In this document: positions 9,140-16,927 of the stretch, piece by piece | Layout of the letters: the number at the start of each line of letters is the position of its first letter | How positions within the stretch are numbered: the first letter of the stretch is position 1 | Translations under genes and position numbers: made by a program | Assembly (NCBI GenBank): GCA_036733165.1 | Contig: DAINBB010000001.1 | Location: forward strand, 1 to 64,000 | Direction of reading: 5' to 3' | Source: JAFGGT01 sp036733165 | Lineage (GTDB): Archaea > Methanobacteriota_B > Thermococci > Methanofastidiosales > NM3 | Length of the DNA stretch: 64,000 nt | The notes under the pieces: generated by a model | What the model was told of the DNA's origin: nothing | What the model saw: the letters and a program-made list of their open reading frames with translations, nothing else | The model's database searches: none

Positions 9140-9430
9140 TTGGCTAACCTCAAATTGTTAGTGCTTGATGTTCTAAAGCCTCATAAACCGATTTTGCCAG
9201 AATTCGCCGAGCAGTTGTCATCCCTCCCCAACGTAGTGGGTGTTAATGTGTCTCTTCTCGAAATCGACCAGAAGACGGAAACGGTCAAAATATCGATAGT
9301 GGGAGAGAACATCAACTTCAGCGAAGTGGAGGATGCCATAGAATGCCTTGGTGGTTCCATACATTCAATCGACAAGGTAGCTGCAGGCAAGAAGATAATC
9401 GAAGAAGTGGACACTAATCAGGACAGGTAG
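9140..9430 (+). CDS. DUF211 family protein
   Basis: Protein of 96 residues of the archaeal DUF211 family, a ferredoxin-like alpha-beta fold of unknown role. It begins ANLKLLVLDVLKPHKP, the family's characteristic opening, and has VVGVNVSLLEIDQKTE in the middle. The start is TTG at 9140, supported by GGAGG 8 nt upstream. It converges on hypB with one base between the stops, so no functional link follows from position. Confidence 0.85.
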   Translation: MANLKLLVLDVLKPHKPILPEFAEQLSSLPNVVGVNVSLLEIDQKTETVKISIVGENINFSEVEDAIECLGGSIHSIDKVAAGKKIIEEVDTNQDR

Positions 9431-9431
9431 T

Positions 9432-10088
9432 TCATTTCTCTACAGCTTTCCTGATGAATCCTATCCATTCATCGATGCCTTTGCCGTTCTTGCAACTGGT
9501 CATGATTGACCTTTTGCAGCCACACCTTAGTGAATCCTCCGCCATTTTTTCTGCAGAGGCACCCACATACTCCGAGATGTCCACCTTGTTTACCACAGTC
9601 AGGTCGGATATCTTGAATATGACAGGATGCTTCATCACGATGTCGTCGCCCTCTGATACGGAAACTACAACTATCTTGTAGTGCTCTCCAAGATCGAAGT
9701 CAGAGGGGCATATGAGATTGCCAACATTCTCAATGAACACGATATCGATGTTCTCCAGGTCCAGCTTCTCCATGCCGTGCTCGACAAAATGCGCGTCGAG
9801 ATGACACTCCTTCCCAGTCGAGATGGGTATGGAGGTCACGCCATGGGCGGAAAATCTATCGCTGTCAAACTTTGCAACGACATCTCCTGCAAGCGTCGCG
9901 ACCGTGTAATCGTCCTTCAGAAGATCGATCGCCCTCTCGATGAGGCATGTCTTTCCAGAACCTATGGCGCCCATAACATTGAAGACTTTCACGTTGTTAC
10001 GGTCGAACAGCTCCCTGTTTTCAGAAGCTATTCTCTTGTTGACCCTCAATATGTCCTGTTCCACCTTTACATCTGCAACCTTGTGCAT
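9432..10088 (-). CDS. hypB: Hydrogenase nickel incorporation GTPase HypB
   Basis: GTPase that drives nickel insertion into [NiFe] hydrogenase, 218 residues. A P-loop GAIGSGKTCLIER lies at about residue 41. The family's metal-binding positions are in KECHLDAH and the NLICPSDFDLGE segment, and the G4 motif is NKVD. There is no histidine-rich N terminus, as usual in archaea. The start codon overlaps the stop of hypA, so both are co-translated, matching the HypA-HypB nickel-handover complex. Confidence 0.95.
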   Translation of the reverse strand: MHKVADVKVEQDILRVNKRIASENRELFDRNNVKVFNVMGAIGSGKTCLIERAIDLLKDDYTVATLAGDVVAKFDSDRFSAHGVTSIPISTGKECHLDAHFVEHGMEKLDLENIDIVFIENVGNLICPSDFDLGEHYKIVVVSVSEGDDIVMKHPVIFKISDLTVVNKVDISEYVGASAEKMAEDSLRCGCKRSIMTSCKNGKGIDEWIGFIRKAVEK

Positions 10089-10462
10089 TATCTCTCAACC
10101 CTTATTCTCTTAACCGACATCTCTCGGCCTTTAAATATAAAAGTATTGGACGAACCACAATTTAGGCAATCAAACCTTGGAACAGTGAAGTGATAATAAG
10201 GGTCATTCTCCATCTCAACCCTCGATTCCTCGCCACATTCGTTGCACTTTATGATGCCGGGTTCCTTGAGGATGGCAACTTCCGTGTCCTCCCCAATAGT
10301 CCCCTTTAGGAACTCCTTGATCCAAAACTCCAATTGTTCCTCTGATATTAACGAGAGTTCCCCTATGGCGATCTCTATCAATAATATTCTCTTCGCATCC
10401 TCCTTCTCGGATTCCTCTAAGGCTATCTTTACGGCTGATTGGGCCACTGTCACTTCATGCAT
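10088..10462 (-). CDS. hypA: Hydrogenase maturation nickel metallochaperone HypA
   Basis: Nickel and zinc chaperone of 124 residues. The N terminus MHEVTVAQS carries the MHE nickel motif, with His2 as ligand. A zinc-ribbon knuckle is formed by KCNECG and, after an insert of about 30 residues, FDCLNCGS. The insert is typical of archaeal HypA and lengthens the zinc domain. It is the first gene of hypA-hypB and diverges from hypE across 52 bases that contain TTTTTAAAG as a TATA candidate near 10483-10491. Confidence 0.95.
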   Translation of the reverse strand: MHEVTVAQSAVKIALEESEKEDAKRILLIEIAIGELSLISEEQLEFWIKEFLKGTIGEDTEVAILKEPGIIKCNECGEESRVEMENDPYYHFTVPRFDCLNCGSSNTFIFKGREMSVKRIRVER

Positions 10463-10514
10463 CCTTATAAGCTACATACCAAGCTTTAAAAATATTGCAA
10501 TAGAACGATGACTC
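10463..10514. promoter_or_regulatory. Divergent hypA / hypE promoter
   Basis: These 52 AT-rich bases separate the oppositely oriented hypA and hypE starts and must hold both promoters. The element ctttaaaaat at about 10483-10492 works as a TATA box on the minus strand for hypA and is a weak candidate for hypE. The short leader on the plus side suggests a near-leaderless hypE message. Shared control of both arms is an inference from the spacing. Confidence 0.4.
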
Positions 10515-11555
10515 ATGAGGATCACCACCAAGGATGGCGCAGGGGGGCGTAGGATGCAAGAATTCCTGAAAGAGGTAATCCTAGGCACCTTCGGGGACTC
10601 CAGGGTGGGCAGTATCGGACTTCATGACCTTGACGATGGCGCCTCATTTGGTGATAATTACATCATCACGACAGATGGGCACACAGTTAAGCCCGTCTTC
10701 TTCAATGGCGGCGACATAGGGAGATTGGCTGCCTGCGGCACATTCAATGATGTAAGCGTGATGGGTGCCAGACCAATACTTCTCACAAGCTCCATGATAA
10801 TCCAGTCGGGTTTCGAGATGGACGGTATCAAAGAGATAATGACCTCTATAAGAAAATCCTGTGACGAGGTTGGCGCCAAGCTGGTGGCCGGCGACACAAA
10901 GGTCGTGGAGGATGATATAGGGATCTACATCTCCACCACTGGCGTCGGCGAGAGGTGGGATGGCCTTGACCATAACAGGGACATGTTGCGCGAATGCGGA
11001 AGGGAGGGAGATGTATTTGTCAGGGACTGCGGACTAATGCCTGGCGACAACATCATCCTTTCCGGAACGGTCGGGGACCACGGCGTATCGTTGATGGCCC
11101 TAAGGGAAGAGTTGGGGATATTTGGAGACCTATGCTCCGATGTATGCCCCATATGGGATGTTGTGGAGAAGGCGCTACTGGCAGGGGGTGTGAGTGCAAT
11201 GAAGGACCCCACCAGAGGCGGAATTTCAGGAGCCTTGAACGAGATGGCCGCCAAGTCAGGTTGCGGCATCCTCATCGAAGAGGAGAACATCCCAACAAAT
11301 CGTTCCACGGTGGCGGCCTCGGAGATACTTGGCATAAACATCCACGATGTCGCAAACGAGGGAAAGGTCATCATGGGGGTCGCCGAGGACCGGGCAGAGG
11401 AAGTGCTCAAGGCTGTAAAAAGGTCGGGATACGGGAGGGATGCCGCCATAATAGGCGAGGCGACCGAGGGAAAGAGGGTCTTTCTGAGGACCAGAATAGG
11501 CGCCAAGAGGCTTGTCAACATGCCGGAGGGCGATCCCGTGCCCAGGGTCTGTTAG
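10515..11555 (+). CDS. hypE: Hydrogenase expression/formation protein HypE
   Basis: PurM-like ATPase of 346 residues that dehydrates a carbamoyl-thiol to a thiocyanate, the cyanide source for the [NiFe] cofactor. The C terminus is PVPRVC, keeping the terminal cysteine that carries the carbamoyl group. Other marks are GGDIGRLAACGTFNDVSVMG, KDPTRGGISGALNEM and SGTVGDHGVSL. A stretch near residues 150-170 (DHNRDMLRECGREGDVFVRD) looks like an insertion in the loop before the second domain. Partners HypC, HypD and HypF are not in this window. Confidence 0.95.
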   Translation: MRITTKDGAGGRRMQEFLKEVILGTFGDSRVGSIGLHDLDDGASFGDNYIITTDGHTVKPVFFNGGDIGRLAACGTFNDVSVMGARPILLTSSMIIQSGFEMDGIKEIMTSIRKSCDEVGAKLVAGDTKVVEDDIGIYISTTGVGERWDGLDHNRDMLRECGREGDVFVRDCGLMPGDNIILSGTVGDHGVSLMALREELGIFGDLCSDVCPIWDVVEKALLAGGVSAMKDPTRGGISGALNEMAAKSGCGILIEEENIPTNRSTVAASEILGINIHDVANEGKVIMGVAEDRAEEVLKAVKRSGYGRDAAIIGEATEGKRVFLRTRIGAKRLVNMPEGDPVPRVC

Positions 11556-11575
11556 TTCAATCTATTTTGAATATA

Positions 11576-11600
11576 AACCAATATTTTAAATACATTGGTT
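11576..11600. promoter_or_regulatory. Palindrome over the promoter of the winged-helix gene (putative operator)
   Basis: AACCAAT and ATTGGTT form a perfect 7-base inverted repeat with an 11-base AT-rich centre (attttaaatac) that looks like the TATA box. It ends 13 bases before the ATG of the adjacent regulator gene. A repressor bound here would block TBP, so autoregulation is plausible; that is inference from position and symmetry. Confidence 0.5.
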
Positions 11601-11613
11601 CAATACCTGTATC

Positions 11614-12243
11614 ATGGCCGAAGATGAAGAGCTTTTTCATGTAGTGTCTATGAACGATGAAAAGGCCAAGATAATAGCTATGGAATTGGCGAACGACAAG
11701 GGAAGGATGGTACTTGACGCCATATTCGAGGGAAAGAAATCATCATCCGAGATCTCCAAGGAGCTCAACATCAATCTGCCTACGGTCCTCTTTCACATCG
11801 AGAGGCTCATAGATGCCGGCGTGATAAAGGTCATTGACACCAACCTCTCAAAGAAGTTCAGGGAAATAAAGTATTATGGTCCGTCAAAGAGGGCCATATT
11901 GATCATACCGGAAAAGGAAAGGTCATCCCTGGACGATGTGTCAGGAGGGTTGATCAGCGGCATCAACGCCAAGCTTCTGGGAATAACCGGAATGTTGGGT
12001 GCGGCCCTCTCGGGCGGTTTCATCAGATTGTTCTCAAAGAGTTCCGATATGGCGGACAAGGCGGTTCTTGAGGTTCAAAACGACTGCTTGGCACCTACCA
12101 CTGAAGGGGTCAGGGATGCGGCAAGTACGTTTCTGACATTGCCGTCCAATATGGAAATCGTTGGCATTGTCATCGCTGCGGCGGTGATAGCCGTGTCTGT
12201 TGTAATGGTGGCACAGAGAGTATTGAAAAAAAGGAAAAATTGA
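11614..12243 (+). CDS. ArsR-like winged-helix regulator with C-terminal membrane anchor
   Basis: Protein of 209 residues. Residues about 25-95 form an ArsR-type winged helix (NDKGRMVLDAIFEGKKSSSE, then LNINLPTVLFHIERLIDAG as the recognition-helix region, then the wing and KYYGPSKRAILII). The middle has a hydrophobic glycine-rich segment (GITGMLGAALSGGFIRLF), and a C-terminal membrane helix at about 181-203 ends in KKRKN. Such membrane-tethered regulators are common in euryarchaea; ligand and targets are unknown. A palindrome overlaps its promoter. It converges on the exported-protein gene, with two bases between. Confidence 0.8.
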   Translation: MAEDEELFHVVSMNDEKAKIIAMELANDKGRMVLDAIFEGKKSSSEISKELNINLPTVLFHIERLIDAGVIKVIDTNLSKKFREIKYYGPSKRAILIIPEKERSSLDDVSGGLISGINAKLLGITGMLGAALSGGFIRLFSKSSDMADKAVLEVQNDCLAPTTEGVRDAASTFLTLPSNMEIVGIVIAAAVIAVSVVMVAQRVLKKRKN

Positions 12244-12245
12244 AC

Positions 12246-13400
12246 TTATTTTTTCTTCTTGACCCTTGCGAAACCTGCCAGCAATCCTATCAAGGTAACA
12301 ATGAAACCGACGCCCAGCCCCACTACCAGATAATGATTCTTCCCTATGGTCTCGACAACCGGGTCTGGTGTCAATGAGACGACCAGTTCAGAGTATATCG
12401 TGTCCAGATACTGGGAACATTCTTCCGATTTGTCATCCACGCCGGCCATGTCATACAGTTCCTTGGCCAGTGCAAAATCCAGTATGGCACTCTTATAGTC
12501 CTTGCTAGAATAGTATTCGACCGCGGATGCATAGGAGGCGTCCCCCATCTCCTCATATGTGAGCTCGCTGGACTCGAGCACCTTGAACGAAACGGTCTTG
12601 CTCTGTTCATAGACCTTTCCATTTCTGTCACTGTAGTTTATGAAGAGCTGTATCTCGAACTCACCGACGCCGATGGCTGAGGTGAAGACGGCTATGGTCC
12701 CCGTCAGTGTCTCATTTGGACCCAACGTAGATACCGTCTCAGAGAGATTTACCTGTCCAACAAAACTTGGATACTCGCTAGCAATGCTTGCCTCCATCTC
12801 CATCGCGTCGTCAGAACCCAGATTCTTCAGCGTGAAGCCCAGCATCAGTGTGTCCCCCTCGGTGGCGATGTTGTTATCAGAGAAAGATATGCTTAAGGCA
12901 GGTATTCCATGTATCACGTTTATCGAGAAGTATATGGGATCCTCCCGCCATGGGCTGCATCCTTGGCTGCAGGGCCCCCTCTTTCCTGTGAGGACCAGAG
13001 GGATCTGGTAGTTTCCCCCAGCCAGTTCATTGTCAAGGGTGAACGTCAGTGTGGCGGTAGCCGTCTCTCCAGGCCTCAGATATGAGTCTATATGATCGTT
13101 GCCTTCATAAAGAACGGGTGCCCCATCAGGCTCATTTATCGTCATGTGTGAAAGTAAGGTCTGATCTATCAGTTCCTGGTCTATGAACATCACAGCGTCC
13201 CATAACTTTTCAGTGGTGTCGGTCGATACATTCGTGACCTCCACGACCAGTGTCACGGTGTCCCCGACAGATATGCTTACAGGATCGACATCCACAACCT
13301 CCAATTCCAGTGCGAAGTCCTCCGCGGCTGCTTGAAGGCCCATAGGAGCGAAGAGAAATATTATTAGCAGTAGTAGAGGCAATACGGCCTTAATATTCAT
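12246..13400 (-). CDS. Exported CARDB-like beta-sandwich protein with C-terminal anchor
   Basis: Secreted or surface protein of 384 residues. It has an N-terminal signal (residues 1-25, LLLLIIFLFAPMGLQAAAE) and two beta-sandwich domains resembling CARDB/NEW3 adhesion modules (VSISVGDTVTLVVEVTNVS and LMLGFTLKNLGSDDAMEME). A helical TPR-like stretch (SAVEYYSSKDYKSAILDFAL) follows, then one membrane helix and a KKKK tail facing the cytoplasm. The function is not known. The TPR-like part near the membrane suggests docking to another surface protein. Confidence 0.75.
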   Translation of the reverse strand: MNIKAVLPLLLLIIFLFAPMGLQAAAEDFALELEVVDVDPVSISVGDTVTLVVEVTNVSTDTTEKLWDAVMFIDQELIDQTLLSHMTINEPDGAPVLYEGNDHIDSYLRPGETATATLTFTLDNELAGGNYQIPLVLTGKRGPCSQGCSPWREDPIYFSINVIHGIPALSISFSDNNIATEGDTLMLGFTLKNLGSDDAMEMEASIASEYPSFVGQVNLSETVSTLGPNETLTGTIAVFTSAIGVGEFEIQLFINYSDRNGKVYEQSKTVSFKVLESSELTYEEMGDASYASAVEYYSSKDYKSAILDFALAKELYDMAGVDDKSEECSQYLDTIYSELVVSLTPDPVVETIGKNHYLVVGLGVGFIVTLIGLLAGFARVKKKK

Positions 13401-13541
13401 AGGAACACCTTAACATAAGATTTTGTATAAAAATATAAACTTTCCTATGGGCCATTATCATTCCTGTATCGAGGTGTACAAGTTAAATATTTATACGTTG
13501 TTCATAATCTTATCAAGAAAATCGTTTTTATAATAGGTGAA

Positions 13542-15293
13542 TTGATGGTCTCCAAGAAAGAAAAGAAAGAAGAGGCAAAACAACAGAAGTTAACAAAGCT
13601 CAAGAAAAGGAAACTTGAAAAACATAAACGCAAACAGATGGAGAAGAAGTTCCTATACAGAAACAAGTCGGTCATCTTGGGCATCTCTGCAATAATTGTC
13701 CTGATACTCGGTTCGTTCGGCGCTTATTCAATATATGAATACACTCAAGAAGGGAAATCCATCGTGAACCTGGGCGATGAGGTGAATTTCAACTTCATAT
13801 GCTATTATGATAACGGTTATGTCATCGACCACACGTTGGTCTCCACGCCAAACGATGTCACGGTGGACACGGACCTGGGTGGTGACCAGCTGAAAAACTC
13901 ACAAAGCCTCCTGATTGGTGGTTACCAGACCGTGAGCGGGGTGCTTATCCCACTTTACTGGAACGATGAGATGTTCCTGGAGGAAAAGAAGGGGGAGACT
14001 TTCTACATATCGATCCCTGCTGAGGACGTGTACGGCCCTGATTACAGCCCAATAACGGAGGCGGAGAGACTCTTCAACGTGTCAAGGGAGACAGAGATGG
14101 ACAGGTACGGCTCGATGGACCTTGACGAATTCGAGGAGGATTACGGCACCCCTGAGGTTGATATGGAACTTGAGATCGACGATTACAATGTCAAGATCAT
14201 CTCGGTTGGGGATGACACGGTCGAGTACGAGTTCATGTATGAGGAAGGGGACTCCATAATGTATGAGTATGGGAGCGGCCAGATCACGGACAAGACCGAT
14301 GACAAGTTTGTGATCTTTTACGATGGCACTACGGACGAGGTGTTCTACGCCCTCGTAGGTTCGGTGTACCTTCCCGTGCACATTAAGGAGGTCACAGATG
14401 ACGAGCTTGCCATCGAGGTGGACCATTACAATTACAAGGTACTGATAGACAACATAGACAAAGACGTCATAGACCAGGACGACTGGAGCATATCGGACGG
14501 GGATTTTGTCATAGTCAGGTACATAGGGTACTATGAGGGTGGCGAGGTGTTCGCTTCCTCGATCACAGACGATATAGAGCTTACCAGTGACCTGCCGCTT
14601 GATGACACCTACGAACATGAGCCACTATACCTTACCGTTACCCCCGGAACGACCATAGATGGCACCAGCACCGTGATCGAAGGTTTCAACGATGCGTTGA
14701 AGGGGATGGTCGCTGGCGAGGAAAAGACGATAGAGGTGCCGCCGGAGGAAGGATACGGGGAGTATGATGAAAGCCTCGTCGAGGAGATCAACTACCTGGT
14801 GGGCGTCTATGACCTGATAGAGGTCGTTCCAAAGTCTGTCACAATGACACTTGAGGACTATATCGAGCAATATGAAAGCGAACCTTATGTGGGAGACACG
14901 ATAACATACTCGTACGGCACTGGAATGATCACCGATGTCGAGGATGGTGTCACGATAGAACTAGAACTAGTGGAAGAGGACGAGTTCTATTACCACAACG
15001 TAACTGCCATGGTAATCGATGAGGATGACGAGACCATAACGATAGAACATTATCCGATAGACGGAGGCTTTGTTTACACTGACGTGCTAGAACTGGCCTA
15101 CGTGTCAGTCCAAGATGACACCTTCACGATAGAATATGACCCAGAGGAGTTCGAGGTGGGCGGGTCGTTCAGTAGCGGGACTATCACAGAGGTAGGCGAG
15201 GGCTCGTTCACTGTGGATTACAATCACAGCATGGCGGGAAAGACACTGTACTTTAGGATAAAGGTCATGGACTTCCGAAAGGTGAGTGATTGA
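13542..15293 (+). CDS. Membrane-anchored tandem FKBP-type peptidyl-prolyl isomerase
   Basis: Protein of 583 residues. Residues 1-38 are very basic (KKEKKEEAKQQKLTKLKKRK) and cytoplasmic. One membrane helix spans about 45-68, and the rest is strongly acidic and extracellular. Two FKBP/SlyD-like units can be seen: residues about 78-300 (GDEVNFNFICYYDNG through PAEDVYGPDYS) and about 320-420 (DGDFVIVRYIGYYEGGEVF, then EGFNDALKGMVAGEEKTIEV and PPEEGYGEYDESLVEE), followed by a third beta-rich region. Such proteins would fold exported proteins. The stop overlaps the Nif3 start. Confidence 0.82.
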   Translation: MMVSKKEKKEEAKQQKLTKLKKRKLEKHKRKQMEKKFLYRNKSVILGISAIIVLILGSFGAYSIYEYTQEGKSIVNLGDEVNFNFICYYDNGYVIDHTLVSTPNDVTVDTDLGGDQLKNSQSLLIGGYQTVSGVLIPLYWNDEMFLEEKKGETFYISIPAEDVYGPDYSPITEAERLFNVSRETEMDRYGSMDLDEFEEDYGTPEVDMELEIDDYNVKIISVGDDTVEYEFMYEEGDSIMYEYGSGQITDKTDDKFVIFYDGTTDEVFYALVGSVYLPVHIKEVTDDELAIEVDHYNYKVLIDNIDKDVIDQDDWSISDGDFVIVRYIGYYEGGEVFASSITDDIELTSDLPLDDTYEHEPLYLTVTPGTTIDGTSTVIEGFNDALKGMVAGEEKTIEVPPEEGYGEYDESLVEEINYLVGVYDLIEVVPKSVTMTLEDYIEQYESEPYVGDTITYSYGTGMITDVEDGVTIELELVEEDEFYYHNVTAMVIDEDDETITIEHYPIDGGFVYTDVLELAYVSVQDDTFTIEYDPEEFEVGGSFSSGTITEVGEGSFTVDYNHSMAGKTLYFRIKVMDFRKVSD

Positions 15294-16048
15294 AAAGGAA
15301 CGAGGTGGTAGGGGTCATAGAGGAATATGCCCCCCTTGACCTCGCGGAATCCTGGGACAACTGTGGGGTGCTTTTGGAAGGGAAGGAGCACGTATCAAGC
15401 GTCTCCGTGATGCTCGATCCCACGATCGATACGTTGGAAGCCGCCAAAGGGGACATCATACTGAGCCACCACCCGTTGATATTCTCGCCTCTCAAAAGAC
15501 TGGAGCGTGACATGCTCCAAAAGGCAAAGCTCCTGCTTTCCAGGGAACAGACGTTCTACGCCGCCCACACCACCCTTGACTATGCCCCATATGGAGTATC
15601 ATGGTCGCTGGCCCAGAGGATAGGCCTGATGGAGGACGATGATTCATCCCCCCAGATAAGGACCGGCAGCTTCACCTATGGATCGGTCGAAGAGCTCTTG
15701 GATGTCCTCAGGTCCAGCTTGGGGAACAAGGTGTTGAAGGTCGTTGGAAAGAAGGATGAGATAGGGAAGACGGCGATTCTCCCAGGTTCGGGCTTCGGCG
15801 AGGAGATGATCGAGAGGTGCTACGACCTGGGCATCGATACGATGATATCCGGCGACCTGAAGCACCATCCTGCCATGAAGGGATTGGACCTTGGCATGAC
15901 GCTGATCGATGCGGGCCACAGGGAAACCGAGCTTCCGGGCATCGAGCGTGTTGCAGAATATCTTGACAGACGCCTCGATGGGGTGGATGTGGAGCTCATA
16001 TGCCCTGTTGAACCCTGGTCGTACGAGATCGACAGTTCCCCTCTTTAA
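15290..16048 (+). CDS. Nif3-like dinuclear metal-binding protein (GTP cyclohydrolase 1 type 2 family)
   Basis: Nif3/YbgI family protein of 252 residues that binds two metal ions; its biochemical role is unsettled. Family motifs: PLDLAESWDNCGVLLEG at the start, metal ligands in ILSHHPLIFSP, AAHTTLDYAPYGVS (histidine and aspartate) and, near the C terminus, LIDAGHRETELPGIE. The length matches the short archaeal form. The TTG start overlaps the TGA of the FKBP gene, so they share a message. Confidence 0.9.
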   Translation: MKRNEVVGVIEEYAPLDLAESWDNCGVLLEGKEHVSSVSVMLDPTIDTLEAAKGDIILSHHPLIFSPLKRLERDMLQKAKLLLSREQTFYAAHTTLDYAPYGVSWSLAQRIGLMEDDDSSPQIRTGSFTYGSVEELLDVLRSSLGNKVLKVVGKKDEIGKTAILPGSGFGEEMIERCYDLGIDTMISGDLKHHPAMKGLDLGMTLIDAGHRETELPGIERVAEYLDRRLDGVDVELICPVEPWSYEIDSSPL

Positions 16049-16196
16049 TCACGATCATACTGTCAAGAAAATATAACGTCCCGAAAAATAAAGGCGCCCT
16101 CTCTGTTCAAGAAACGTTATTGGTGTCTTGCAGACATGAATCGGTCATTCCATATGAAATGTCTGCCATTTTGATCGGTCGTGGAATGAGTTGCAG

Positions 16197-16319
16197 TGCC
16201 GGGGGCGGGACTTGAACCCGCGGCCTCTCGATTTCCCAGTTATCGCGCCTTAGACGTTATGAATCCAAATGCTAAGAACTTATGAGTCGAGCGCTATAAC
16301 CAACCTAAGCCACCCCGGC
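16197..16319 (-). tRNA. tRNA-Met(CAT), elongator, with 48-nt intron
   Basis: The acceptor stem GCCGGGG pairs with CCCCGGC, with A as discriminator. The T arm is GCGGG-TTCAAGT-CCCGC and the anticodon stem CTCGA/TCGAG with loop CTCATAA. A 48-base intron (16233-16280) sits at the canonical position after base 37. Its ends can extend the anticodon helix, and CTTAG/CTAAG inside it forms an inner stem, as in a bulge-helix-bulge. CCA is not encoded. A tRNA-Ile2 identity (modified CAT) is less likely, given the Met-type acceptor. Confidence 0.93.
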
Positions 16320-16398
16320 AAGGAGCTAATAAGAATTTGTGAACCTTTATATAAAGTTTTTGGAATCGCCTTTCCTCGGAAAATTATAAATCGATATC

Positions 16399-16926
16399 AT
16401 GGCAAGTCATTCCATGAAAGGCTATGTTCATGCCTATTTCGGGGACGGTGTCGGAAAGACCACAAGGAGCGTGGGGCTCGCCGTGAGGGCGTCCGGAGCG
16501 GGGAAGAAGGTATTTTTCTTTCAATTTCTGAAAGATGACACATCCTCCGAAGTGGCAGTGCTTCGATCTCTCCCGAACATAGAATACGGTTGCACGGGGA
16601 CCCTTGGATTCATCTTCGACAGGCAACCCACGGAAGAGGAGATAAAACTGGCAATGGATGGAGTCGGGACGTGCAAAAAGGCCCTTAATGGGGGATATGA
16701 CCTTGTTATCGCCGACGAGATACTGAACGTGCTCAGTCTGGGGCTCGCGGGAGAGGACGACATGGGCGACATGATATCAGGAAAGGGCAACTCGGTCGAG
16801 CTTGTAATGACCGGAAGGGCCTGCCCAGGACCCATATTGGAAAGATGTGACTACGCAACAGAGTTCAAAAATGTGAAACACCCCCATGAGGGGGGTTTGA
16901 GGGCAAGAATGGGAATAGACTGTTGA
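16399..16926 (+). CDS. cobO: Cob(I)alamin adenosyltransferase, CobO/CobA type
   Basis: Enzyme adding the adenosyl group to corrinoids, 175 residues or fewer. The P-loop GDGVGKTTRSVGLAVRASG replaces the more usual GKGKGKTT. Further marks are FFFQFLKDD, DLVIADEILNVLSLGLA (Walker B region) and the closing VKHPHEGGLRARMGID, the typical C-terminal segment. The start may be ATG 16399 or ATG 16414 (MKGYVHAY); the second fits the family and lies about 25 bases after the TATA-like attataaat at 16383-16391. It converges on dnaG. Confidence 0.9.
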   Translation: MASHSMKGYVHAYFGDGVGKTTRSVGLAVRASGAGKKVFFFQFLKDDTSSEVAVLRSLPNIEYGCTGTLGFIFDRQPTEEEIKLAMDGVGTCKKALNGGYDLVIADEILNVLSLGLAGEDDMGDMISGKGNSVELVMTGRACPGPILERCDYATEFKNVKHPHEGGLRARMGIDC

Positions 16927-16927
16927 T

